DNA of 33,593 nt from Marinobacter bryozoorum (GTDB lineage: Bacteria; Pseudomonadota; Gammaproteobacteria; Pseudomonadales; Oleiphilaceae), in assembly GCF_023156245.1 (NCBI RefSeq), contig NZ_JAKZAH010000040.1:1-33593 (forward strand). The letters are read 5' to 3'. Shown here in pieces: positions 22,171 to 29,220 of the stretch. A program made the position numbers and the translations under genes. The notes under the pieces were generated by a model. That model was not told where the DNA came from. It saw only the letters and a program-made list of their open reading frames with translations, and did no database searches. Every line of letters starts with the position of its first letter. Position 1 is the stretch's first letter.

Positions 22171-23543
22171 GAACATCGGAGACCCTGTTACTGATCGAGG
22201 ATGACGCCAGCCTTCGCACCCTGTTGCAGGAGGAACTGGCACTGGATGGCTACCGCATGCTGGCCGCAGCCAACTGCGCCGAGGGTGCCGCGATGGCGGT
22301 GTCGGAATCGCCGGACCTGGTGATCTCGGACCTGCGGCTGCCCGACGGCGATGGCCTTGATGTTTTGCGTAAGTTGCAGGCCGAGGGCCGGGTGGTGCCG
22401 TTTATCATCATCACCGCTTTCGGCACCGTGGATCAGGCCGTGGAAGCACTGCAGGCCGGGGCGGATGACTTCCTGACCAAGCCTCTGTCTACCGAGCACC
22501 TGCGGCTGAAGGTGCGTCGCCTGCTGGCCCATGCCGCACTGAGCCTTGAGCTGGCTCACTATCGTTCCGCGTCGGGAGAGCCGGCGAACCTGGGCCTGGT
22601 GGGTGAAAGCAGCGCGATGGACAGGCTGCGGCAGGAAATCCGGCAGGTGGCCCGCAGTGAGGCTGCCGTACTGATCAATGGTGAAAGCGGCACTGGCAAG
22701 GAGCTGGTTGCACGGGCAATTCACCGGGAAAGTGACCGCAGGGATGGCCCGTTTATTCCGGTCAACTGTGCCGGTATTCCCCCGGAACTGATGGAAAGCG
22801 AGTTCTTTGGCCATGAGGCCGGCGCCTTCACCGGGGCCCGCCAGGCACGCAAGGGCCTGTTTGCCGAAGCCAGCGGTGGCACCCTGCTGCTGGACGAGAT
22901 CGGAGAGATGCCCCTGGCACTGCAGGCGAAGTTGCTGCGGGTACTCCAGGAGGGTAGGGTCAAGCCAGTGGGTGCCGAGCGCGAGGAGCCGGTCGACGTT
23001 CGCATCGTCGCTGCTACCCATGTGGACCTGATGGAGGCGGTGCACCAGGGAGATTTCAGGGAGGACCTGTACTACAGGCTGGAAACACTGATGTTAACGG
23101 TACCGCCGTTACGGGAACGGGGCGATGACGTGGAGTTGCTGGCGATGCATTTTCTCCGTCAGTCGGCGGATCGTCACAAGCGGGGCTTTCTGCGACTCGG
23201 GGAATCAACCCTGAACACGCTGACCGACTATCCCTTCCCGGGGAATGTCAGGGAACTGGCCAGCGCCATGGAGCGGGCGGTGACCTTCTGTGACGGTGAC
23301 GTGGTACAGCCCGAACACCTGCCTGCCCGTATTCGCAAGCGCCAGGCCAGCCTTCCCGGTCGCACAGTGGACGATCTCGGCAAGGAACCCACCGCGTCCT
23401 GGCCGACCCTGGAAACCCTGCAGAAGCGTTATGTGAGCCAGGTTATGGAACGGGTACAGGGTAACAAGCGCCGGGCGGCGCAGATTCTCGGTATCAATCG
23501 TCGTACGCTCTACCGCTGGCTAGAGCAGGGTGATAACGAATGA
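22167..23543 (+). CDS. Sigma-54-dependent response regulator, NtrC family
   Basis: A 458-residue activator that, once phosphorylated, opens sigma-54 promoters by ATP hydrolysis. The receiver domain (1-120) has LIEDDAS, phospho-acceptor Asp55 in VISDLRLPDGDG, Thr83 in IITAFG and Lys105 in LTKPLS. The AAA+ domain has Walker A GESGTGKE (172-179), the sigma-54 contact GAFTGA (219-224) in GHEAGAFTGARQARKG, and Walker B GGTLLLDEIGEMP. The C-terminal Fis-type helix-turn-helix is NKRRAAQILGINRRTLYRWL (about 433-452). It overlaps the kinase by four bases and the EamA gene by four bases, so the three are translationally coupled. Target genes should carry -24/-12 promoters; I did not find a clear one nearby. 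Confidence 0.95.
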   Translation: MRTSETLLLIEDDASLRTLLQEELALDGYRMLAAANCAEGAAMAVSESPDLVISDLRLPDGDGLDVLRKLQAEGRVVPFIIITAFGTVDQAVEALQAGADDFLTKPLSTEHLRLKVRRLLAHAALSLELAHYRSASGEPANLGLVGESSAMDRLRQEIRQVARSEAAVLINGESGTGKELVARAIHRESDRRDGPFIPVNCAGIPPELMESEFFGHEAGAFTGARQARKGLFAEASGGTLLLDEIGEMPLALQAKLLRVLQEGRVKPVGAEREEPVDVRIVAATHVDLMEAVHQGDFREDLYYRLETLMLTVPPLRERGDDVELLAMHFLRQSADRHKRGFLRLGESTLNTLTDYPFPGNVRELASAMERAVTFCDGDVVQPEHLPARIRKRQASLPGRTVDDLGKEPTASWPTLETLQKRYVSQVMERVQGNKRRAAQILGINRRTLYRWLEQGDNE

Positions 23544-24445
23544 AAGACCAGCGCCTGGCCATGATGTCCGGACTGGGGGCGGTACTGTTGTGGTCCACCG
23601 TGGCCACCGCCTTCAAGCTGACCCTGGGTTATTACACGCCGCTGCAGATGCTCTTGATCGCCTGTCTCGCCTCCGTCGCCGTGCTGGCATTGTTGCTTGC
23701 GGTGCGGGGGCAGCTGGGGGCGGCTTTCCGGTTGCCTCGCGGGCAGTACCTCCAGTCCGTGGGGCTTGGGCTGATCAACCCTTGCCTGTATTACCTGCTG
23801 TTGTTCGGGGCGTTCGATCGACTGCCGGCCCAGGAGGCTCAGCCCATCAACTACACCTGGGCCTTGGTGCTTGCCTACTTGTCGGTTCCGTTTCTCGGCC
23901 ACCGGCTCAGACTCAGCGATATCCTCGCGGGACTGGTTTGTTACGGGGGCGTTGTGATCATTGCGACCCGGGGGAACTTCGCCGAACTGACATTTTCCGA
24001 CCCCCTGGGTGTCGCACTGGCTATCGGTAGCACGCTGGTGTGGGCCGGGTACTGGATCCTGGCCACCCGGGACCGGCGTGATCCGGTTACCGGCCTGTTC
24101 CTCAACTTCCTGTTCGGGTTGCCGTTCATTGCCGCGCTGACCTGGTGGCAGGACGGGTGGCCGTCCATTGCCAGTGGCGGGTTTGCAGGCAGTCTTTACG
24201 TGGGTGTCTTCGAGATGGGGGTCGCCTTCGTGCTCTGGTCCCGGGCCATGAAGCTGGCCTCCAATACCGCCCGGGTCAGCAATCTCATTTTTATTTCTCC
24301 GTTCCTGTCGTTGGTGTTTATCTACTTCATTCTTGGCGAGGTGATCCTGGTGTCCACCTGGGTCGGGCTTGTCCTGATTGTGGCTGGCCTGTGGCTGCAG
24401 CAGCTGGGGGCGAGCAGATCGACCCGGGGGAAGGTCCATGGCTGA
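23540..24445 (+). CDS. EamA/DMT-family transporter
   Basis: A 301-residue membrane protein with about ten predicted helices in two repeats, the hallmark of EamA drug/metabolite exporters. The first repeat starts LAMMSGLGAVLLWSTVATAFKL and the second after INYTWALVLAYLSVPFLGHRL. The region SKLLSF-type motifs of other families is absent, and GLWLQQLGAS closes the last helix. DMT proteins export amino acids, nucleosides or other small metabolites; the substrate cannot be told from sequence. The ATG overlaps the upstream sigma-54 activator stop (ATGA), and its end overlaps the next gene by eight bases, so it belongs to the same transcript as the two-component system. It may be the effector or a co-regulated exporter. 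Confidence 0.88.
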   Translation: MKDQRLAMMSGLGAVLLWSTVATAFKLTLGYYTPLQMLLIACLASVAVLALLLAVRGQLGAAFRLPRGQYLQSVGLGLINPCLYYLLLFGAFDRLPAQEAQPINYTWALVLAYLSVPFLGHRLRLSDILAGLVCYGGVVIIATRGNFAELTFSDPLGVALAIGSTLVWAGYWILATRDRRDPVTGLFLNFLFGLPFIAALTWWQDGWPSIASGGFAGSLYVGVFEMGVAFVLWSRAMKLASNTARVSNLIFISPFLSLVFIYFILGEVILVSTWVGLVLIVAGLWLQQLGASRSTRGKVHG

Positions 24446-24707
24446 CTGGTATCTCTACATTATCCGCACCGCCGGCGACACGCTCTATACCGGCGTGACC
24501 ACAGACGTAGGCCGGCGCTTTACGGAGCATTGCAGCAGTGGGCCTCGCTGCGCCAGAAGCCTCCGGGGTAAGGGGCCATTGCAGCTGGTGTTCAGCCAGC
24601 CGGTGGGAGACCGCTCCCGGGCGCTCAGGCTTGAATGGCACGTCAAGCGGTGGCCCCGGCGGCACAAGGACGAACTGATTGCCGGGGCGCGGGTGCTCGA
24701 ACTGTAA
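24438..24707 (+). CDS. GIY-YIG domain protein (UPF0213 type)
   Basis: An 89-residue single-domain protein of the GIY-YIG nuclease superfamily, as in YhbQ-type proteins. The N-terminal WYLYIIRTAGDTLYTGVTTD is the family signature (LYI and YTG variants of GIY and YIG), followed by RRFTEHCSSG, GKGPLQLVFS and the helix LEWHVKRWPRRHKDELI. These small proteins may cut or bind damaged or branched DNA; activity of this one is not shown. The ATG at 24438 overlaps the EamA stop by eight bases and has GGGGGAAGG just upstream, which decides against the longer frame from 24378. It is the last gene of the four-gene run. Confidence 0.9.
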   Translation: MADWYLYIIRTAGDTLYTGVTTDVGRRFTEHCSSGPRCARSLRGKGPLQLVFSQPVGDRSRALRLEWHVKRWPRRHKDELIAGARVLEL

Positions 24708-24846
24708 GGCGCGCAGGCTAACACGTAAAAACCCCGTAAATTCCGTAACAACGGCGGTGCTCCCGGAGGAGTATGTTATTCTGCTGGTATTGAGAGGCGA
24801 CCCTGGTGGTCGCGCCAGCTATCTGAAAACAGGCGCATAGACCTAC

Positions 24847-25878
24847 GTGTACTGGAAAAGCGACAAGATTGGCCTTCCGGAATGGGAAAGTGATGTAGTC
24901 CGGGATGCATTGCCGGACTTCGCGCCCGATGAACACCATGACCTCAGTAGTGATATGAAGGCTTACTGTCGCTTCTACGGGCTGGACCTCTGGGTGGAGT
25001 ACCCCGAGGTGCATTATTTTCCGGGCCTTGTGCAGGCCGGAGGTCATGATGTGGCGGTGCATTTCTACCGCCAGCCGGAAGGTAGGGGCACCAAGGGTAC
25101 GGTGTTTATCCTGCATGGTTATTTCGATCATGTCGGATTGTACAGCCAGCTGATCGAGCGATGTCTGGGGGCCGGCTATGATATACTTGCCTGGGACCAG
25201 CCAGGTCATGGGCTATCCAGTGGAACACCAGCGGCCATTGGCAGTTTTATGGAGTACCAGGCAGTGCTTAGCGACCTGCTCGCAAGGGTTCGCCCCAGTG
25301 CCGCACAACCCTGGTATGCGGTAGGACAGAGTACGGGTGGTGGCATACTGATCGACTACCTGTTGTCGAACCACCATAGCCGCGACACATCGGCGTTCAC
25401 GACAGTCGTTCTGCTGGCGCCGCTGATACGACCGTTTGGATGGCTGGGTGCCCGGGCCCTGCATACGGTGGCCAGGCCGTTTCTGAGCCGTTGGAAGCGG
25501 GCGTTCTCGGAAAACAGCGCCAACAGGCAGTTCCTGAAGTTCCTGCGGGAACATGATCCCCTGCAGGCCAGGGCTGTCCATGTGGACTGGGTCAGTGCGC
25601 TAAGGCAATGGGTGCCGCATATTGAATCGTCACGGCCGGTGGATTTTCCGGTCACCGTGATTCAGGGAGAAAAGGACCGTACTGTCGACTGGCAGCATAA
25701 TTTGCGGATTATCAGAAACAAATTCGCGTCGGTGGAGGAGCTGAAACTTCGCGAAGGGCGACATCACCTGGTAAACGAAGCTCAGGATTTGCAGGCCACC
25801 GTGTTCAACGGCATCATCGATGCCTTTGATCAGGCCCACAGGGCGCAGCATGGTGGTCGGGCAACGAAGAACGGTTAA
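24847..25878 (+). CDS. Alpha/beta hydrolase, probable lysophospholipase-type
   Basis: A 343-residue serine hydrolase of the alpha/beta fold. After a 65-residue N-terminal extension the fold core starts at VFILHGYFDHVGLYSQLIE (about 87-105) with the oxyanion HGYFDH. The nucleophile is Ser162 in YAVGQSTGGGILI (GxSxG), the acid Asp277 in VIQGEKDRTV, and His306 or His307 in EGRHHLVNE. WDQPGHGLSSG matches monoacylglycerol lipase/lysophospholipase family members (PldB-like), so a lipid ester is a likely substrate. No signal peptide. The GTG start has no good ribosome site nearby, so a slightly different start is possible. The following lipoprotein gene begins 19 bp after the stop, suggesting co-transcription. 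Confidence 0.85.
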   Translation: MYWKSDKIGLPEWESDVVRDALPDFAPDEHHDLSSDMKAYCRFYGLDLWVEYPEVHYFPGLVQAGGHDVAVHFYRQPEGRGTKGTVFILHGYFDHVGLYSQLIERCLGAGYDILAWDQPGHGLSSGTPAAIGSFMEYQAVLSDLLARVRPSAAQPWYAVGQSTGGGILIDYLLSNHHSRDTSAFTTVVLLAPLIRPFGWLGARALHTVARPFLSRWKRAFSENSANRQFLKFLREHDPLQARAVHVDWVSALRQWVPHIESSRPVDFPVTVIQGEKDRTVDWQHNLRIIRNKFASVEELKLREGRHHLVNEAQDLQATVFNGIIDAFDQAHRAQHGGRATKNG

Positions 25879-25897
25879 CAAAAGAGGAGAACTAACC

Positions 25898-26557
25898 GTG
25901 AAGAAGACTCTGATCGCATTTTCAGTGGCTGCATTTGGTTTGTCCGGCTGTATGACCTATGACCCTTACACAGGGGAGGAGAAAACCTCCAACGCAACCA
26001 AGGGTAGCGTTATTGGTGCCATTGGCGGTGCCGCTGTGGGTGCAGCGACCTCCAGTAGCAGCGACCGTGGCAAGGGAGCCCTGATCGGCGCAGCTGGTGG
26101 TGCAGCCGTCGGTGGTGGTATCGGTTACTACATGGATCGGCAGGAAGCCCAGCTTCGACAGCGGCTGGAAGGTTCGGGCGTAAGGGTGGTGCGTAACGGC
26201 GACCAGATTGAACTGGTGATGCCGGGCAACATCACGTTCAACACCGACCAGTCCACCATTCGTCCCTCCTTCACCGGTGTCCTGGAATCCGTGGCCCTTG
26301 TGCTGAAGGAGTTTGACGAGACGGTTATACAGGTCGACGGACACACAGACAGTACCGGTTCAGACAGCTATAACCAGCTGTTGAGTGAGCGCCGGGCTGG
26401 CTCGGTTCGAGACTTCCTGCTGAACCAGGGCATTGCTCCGGCCCGTACCCGCGCTACCGGCTATGGTGAGCGTTATCCTGCGGCCAGCAACGATACCGCC
26501 GCCGGGCGCGAGCAGAACCGTCGGGTAGAACTGACACTGGTTCCCGTTCAGCGCTAA
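25898..26557 (+). CDS. OmpA-family outer membrane lipoprotein, YiaD-like
   Basis: A 219-residue lipoprotein, the same length as E. coli YiaD. The leader KKTLIAFSVAAFGLSGC has lipobox LSGC. Glycine-zipper segments follow (KGSVIGAIGGAAVGAATS and KGALIGAAGGAAVGGGIGYY), then the OmpA C-terminal peptidoglycan-binding domain: ITFNTDQSTIRPSF, VDGHTDSTGSDSYNQLLSER and ARTRATGYGERYPAASND, with QNRRVEL. The Asp and Arg that contact diaminopimelate are in the TD.TG and NRRVE motifs. It probably tethers the outer membrane to peptidoglycan. The start is GTG at 25898, fixed by AGAGGAGA seven bases upstream; the open frame from 25820 is longer but overlaps the hydrolase gene. Confidence 0.93.
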   Translation: MKKTLIAFSVAAFGLSGCMTYDPYTGEEKTSNATKGSVIGAIGGAAVGAATSSSSDRGKGALIGAAGGAAVGGGIGYYMDRQEAQLRQRLEGSGVRVVRNGDQIELVMPGNITFNTDQSTIRPSFTGVLESVALVLKEFDETVIQVDGHTDSTGSDSYNQLLSERRAGSVRDFLLNQGIAPARTRATGYGERYPAASNDTAAGREQNRRVELTLVPVQR

Positions 26558-26627
26558 GAGCCTGGGGCTGACCCGGTCGGTGCCCTGTCAGGGAATGACG
26601 TCCGGCTGGCGACTGGTGTGGCTGTGA

Positions 26628-26665
26628 GCGCCAGGAAGGCGCCTTGCCGCACTGGTTAACAAGGC
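26628..26665. repeat. Overlapping hairpins in the convergent gap before rfaH
   Basis: GCGCC (26628-26632) pairs with GGCGC (26638-26642) around AGGAA, and GCCTTG (26641-26646) pairs with CAAGGC (26660-26665). They share bases, so only one can form at a time. Neither has a T-tract, so neither is a clear intrinsic terminator. Confidence 0.35.
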
Positions 26666-26687
26666 GGGATAATGGCGGGGCCCTCGG

Positions 26688-27161
26688 TCAGAGATCACTC
26701 AGGGGGACGCCCACTTTTTGTTCCCGATTAAGCAGTGAGATAAGGAGAATCGCACGCTCCTCGCCGTCGTAGGCCTGGAAAATCGCATCCACACCGCGAA
26801 AAGGGCCGTTCCGGATTTCGATCTTCTGCCCTTCTTTCAGCCCCCCTCTCTCAGTGACAGCTTCTAAACCGGCACGAATGTCGGCGATAATGTCGTCGTC
26901 GACTACAGCAGATTTGCCGCCAAAACCAATTACCCTGAGCACGCCCCGCGTTGAACGCAGTTTTCCCCACAGTGGGTCGCCGGGCTCAAGGTTGATAAAA
27001 AGATAGCCGGGGAATAGTGGTTCCAGGCGTTGCGTACGCTTGCCCCTGACGACTCTTTCCACGGTGATCTTTGGGTAAAAGCAGCATGCCTCCTGCGCCT
27101 GCAGGTTTTCTACCGCGCGTTCTCCCTGTGCTGGCTTGTGCTGAATGGCGTACCAGGGCAT
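26688..27161 (-). CDS. rfaH: RfaH, NusG-family transcription elongation/translation coupling factor
   Basis: A 157-residue paralogue of NusG (E. coli RfaH is 162). RfaH joins RNA polymerase paused at ops sequences in polysaccharide, pilus and toxin operons, suppresses pausing and Rho termination, and recruits the ribosome. The NGN domain is evident: MPWYAIQHKPAQGERAVENLQ, CFYPKITVERVVRGKRTQRLEPLFPGYLF (RfaH-type spacing, split here), and STRGVLRVIGFGGK. The C-terminal KOW region is EGQKIEIRNGPFRGVDAIFQ, ending ALLISLLNREQKVGVPLSDL. The start ATG is preceded by AGAGGAG. It is divergent from the polysaccharide gene run, which strongly suggests that run is its target. Confidence 0.92.
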   Translation of the reverse strand: MPWYAIQHKPAQGERAVENLQAQEACCFYPKITVERVVRGKRTQRLEPLFPGYLFINLEPGDPLWGKLRSTRGVLRVIGFGGKSAVVDDDIIADIRAGLEAVTERGGLKEGQKIEIRNGPFRGVDAIFQAYDGEERAILLISLLNREQKVGVPLSDL

Positions 27162-27207
27162 GTTGCTCCTCTTGTATCAATCCAAAACCGTTTGCAGTAA
27201 CGCGCTC

Positions 27208-27245
27208 ACGACCTGTCGGCGAGCGGCAGCTTACTGACAGGACGT
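27208..27245. repeat. 10-bp imperfect inverted repeat between rfaH and the polysaccharide genes
   Basis: ACGACCTGTC at 27208-27217 and GACAGGACGT at 27236-27245 are complementary at nine of ten positions, with 18 bases between. It lies in the 434-bp gap 27162-27595 shared by the divergent rfaH and polysaccharide promoters. It could be an operator or part of a leader hairpin. Confidence 0.4.
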
Positions 27246-27319
27246 CGATAATCCAACACGCAGGTTTACTACTTTTAATAATGAAACAGAATGTTCTTTT
27301 TGTCATATCCGTGAAAGTC

Positions 27320-27332
27320 CGGGGTAATGTGT
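27320..27332 (+). promoter_or_regulatory. Weak ops-like sequence
   Basis: CGGGGTAATGTG (from 27320) matches E. coli ops GGCGGTAGCGTG at 8 of 12 positions, keeping GGTA and the final GTG. RfaH needs an ops element early in its target operons, and the position upstream of the gene run fits. The match is modest and may be chance, and transcription would have to start upstream of it. Confidence 0.22.
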
Positions 27333-27485
27333 ACGTTTGAGACCTGGTGTGTCACTTGCCCAACGCGCTGACCGTCTGCGGGATGTGATCCGGATCTTGC
27401 TGTAATTGAAGAAGTTTTACGGTTGTTGTGGACAATGCCTGAAAATGCTGTAAGCTATAGATCAGGTGTAGAAGTTCTGAATGTA

Positions 27486-27602
27486 ATGAACGCTTTGGTA
27501 CGCCATTGGTTGAGTTTAAAACCCCGATCTCTTCAACAGCCCCGGTCCAATGATCGGGGTTTTTTGTATCCGGAGCACGAAGCTTTTCCTCGCCAATGTT
27601 GA
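27486..27602 (+). CDS. Short upstream ORF (38 codons) overlapping the first polysaccharide gene
   Basis: ATG at 27486 opens a 38-codon frame that runs through the leader terminator and stops with TGA at 27600-27602, overlapping the glycosyltransferase ATG at 27596 by seven bases. The product begins MNALVRHWLSLKPRSLQQPR and has no recognised motif. No strong ribosome site precedes it (only AGAAG). It may be a leader peptide that couples translation to the next gene and affects the hairpin, or it may be chance. Confidence 0.3.
   Translation: MNALVRHWLSLKPRSLQQPRSNDRGFLYPEHEAFPRQC
27518..27565 (+). terminator. Leader terminator/attenuator of the polysaccharide gene run
   Basis: AAAACCCCGATC (27518-27529) and GATCGGGGTTTT (27552-27563) are a perfect 12-bp inverted repeat with a 22-base loop, and the right arm ends in a run of six T (27560-27565). 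It is 30 bp before the first structural gene and has the form of an intrinsic terminator inside the leader. RfaH-type readthrough or another switch would be needed for full expression downstream. Confidence 0.75.
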
Positions 27603-29062
27603 TCCGTTCCCTTTTCAATCGCATCCGACAGCAACCCAGGCTGTATCGATCGTTGATGCTGGCTGTAGACCAGTTGCCTTGGATGCGTTCAGCCTTGCGA
27701 ACCGTTGTAAACCGGACCTCTGTCCCAACCCCTGATCTGGGAATCACAGATCCCGTTACGCGGAGGATGCATCAGATCGACGCCCCGATGACAGGGGGCA
27801 AGCCTGGTGCGGAAGATCTGCGGTTTATCGCAGGCGGTTACCAGGGAGTGCTTGATCGTGCTTTCCCGCAAGCGGAGGGGGGCTCCCTGCTTCTGGTCGA
27901 TGTGTCGAGCATTGTCCGGTTTGACCCGGGGACCGGAATACAGCGGGTAGTTCGTCGGGTGTTGCAGGAACTGATGACTTCCACAGAGCTGCCTTTCCGT
28001 GTGGAGCCGGTCTACGAGTATCAGGGCAGGTATTACTTTGCCCGTCGTTTCGGTCATCGGATACTCGGGCTGTCATTGCCGGACCAGGCCCGCCGCTGGC
28101 GTCCGGACGCCCTGGTTGAGCCGCAGGAAGGTGATGTTTTCCTGGGCCTGGACTGGGCCCAGCCGATGGTGAAGTCCGCAGAGCAAACGCTGACTGGCTG
28201 GCGTAGTGCCGGAGTTTCACTCCACTTCGTGGTGTATGACCTGCTCCCGCTTCAGTTGCCACAGTATTTTCCTCGCCGGTTTGGCAGGGAAATGGAGGAA
28301 TGGTTGTCGCGAATCGCCGGTCTGGCAGATTCGCTTCAGTGTATTTCACAAAGTGTTGCCAGTGAGGTGTCAGCCAGCCTGGATGCTCTGGGTTTCTCGC
28401 AGGCTGGCCCCGTGGTTGACTCGTTTCCGTTGGGGGCGGACTTCCTGAATGCCGCCAGGGTGCCGGGCGAGCCGGTCCCGGGCCTGACCCTGGGTGAGGA
28501 TGATCGGCTGGTGTGTCTGATGGTAGGTACGCTGGATCCCAGAAAGGGGTATGCCCAGGCGTTGGCGGCTTTCGAGGTGTTGTGGCAGGAAAGGGCGCCA
28601 GTGAGGCTGGTCATCGTCGGGCGACCGGGAGCCATGAACGCCCGCCTTGCCGCACGCCTGAGGCGGCACCCGCAATCCCGGGGCGACGCGCCGGCGCTGG
28701 CCTGGCTGGAATCTGCGCCGGACGGACAACTGGCATGGCTCTATCAGAAGGCAGACTTCCTGCTTGCTGCCAGTGAAGGGGAAGGATTCGGGCTACCCCT
28801 GGCAGAGGCGGTAGCGTATGGGGTTCCGGTTCTGGCCCGGGGGTTACCGGTATTCCGGGAAGTGCTGGGAAGCAATGCCGAGTACTTCGAGGGCGGGGAT
28901 GCCGCATCGCTTGCGGATAGCATTGGCAGCTATATCGACCGGCTATCAGCGGGAGAGATCCCGGAACCCGAGGCTCCCGATATTCGTTCATGGCATGACT
29001 GTGCCCGGATCCTGGCTGGAAACCTCTCTGCATTCGTGGCCAAGCCCGCTGGGAAGGTTTGA
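27596..29062 (+). CDS. Glycosyltransferase, family 4-type (GT-B)
   Basis: A 488-residue GT-B enzyme expected to add a sugar to a polysaccharide repeat unit at the cytoplasmic face. The N-terminal half has LLLVDVSSIVRFDPGTGIQRVVRRVLQELM, a variant of the FxGI.R acceptor motif seen in many family members. The C-terminal half has the GT4 donor-site pattern: CLMVGTLDPRKGYAQALAAF, VRLVIVGRPG, and the E-x7-E motif in SEGEGFGLPLAEAVAYGVPV (shown short), then FREVLGSNAEYFEGGD. The ATG at 27596 lacks a good ribosome site and overlaps the upstream ORF, so coupled translation is possible; a later start is also possible. It is the first gene of the run. Confidence 0.82.
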   Translation: MLIRSLFNRIRQQPRLYRSLMLAVDQLPWMRSALRTVVNRTSVPTPDLGITDPVTRRMHQIDAPMTGGKPGAEDLRFIAGGYQGVLDRAFPQAEGGSLLLVDVSSIVRFDPGTGIQRVVRRVLQELMTSTELPFRVEPVYEYQGRYYFARRFGHRILGLSLPDQARRWRPDALVEPQEGDVFLGLDWAQPMVKSAEQTLTGWRSAGVSLHFVVYDLLPLQLPQYFPRRFGREMEEWLSRIAGLADSLQCISQSVASEVSASLDALGFSQAGPVVDSFPLGADFLNAARVPGEPVPGLTLGEDDRLVCLMVGTLDPRKGYAQALAAFEVLWQERAPVRLVIVGRPGAMNARLAARLRRHPQSRGDAPALAWLESAPDGQLAWLYQKADFLLAASEGEGFGLPLAEAVAYGVPVLARGLPVFREVLGSNAEYFEGGDAASLADSIGSYIDRLSAGEIPEPEAPDIRSWHDCARILAGNLSAFVAKPAGKV

Positions 29063-29078
29063 CGACTGAAGGCGTTAA

Positions 29079-29094
29079 CGTATCGTCAGATACG
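29079..29094 (+). repeat. Hairpin in the gap between the first glycosyltransferase and the dehydratase
   Basis: CGTATC (29079-29084) and GATACG (29089-29094) form a 6-bp perfect stem with loop GTCA. A TG-T-TATGCT extended -10-like element follows near 29110, so a secondary promoter for the dehydratase gene may lie in this 158-bp gap. Confidence 0.4.
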
Positions 29095-29220
29095 GGTCAA
29101 TGTTGGTGTGTGTTATGCTTTTATGACATGACCGCCAGTTACAGCAGGGTAGTTTGCCACTATGTTCCAGCTCCGGATGAGTTCAAGGCCCATCGTTTTT
29201 GTCCATAAATAAGGATATTC

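Noticed and set aside
22188..23045. 285-residue minus-strand frame opposite the NtrC-type regulator
   Set aside because: Shadow of an unambiguous sigma-54 activator gene.
23510..24439. 309-residue antisense frame opposite the EamA gene
   Set aside because: Low-complexity Gln/Pro/Gly/His-rich translation typical of an antisense shadow; the sense strand encodes a clear transporter.
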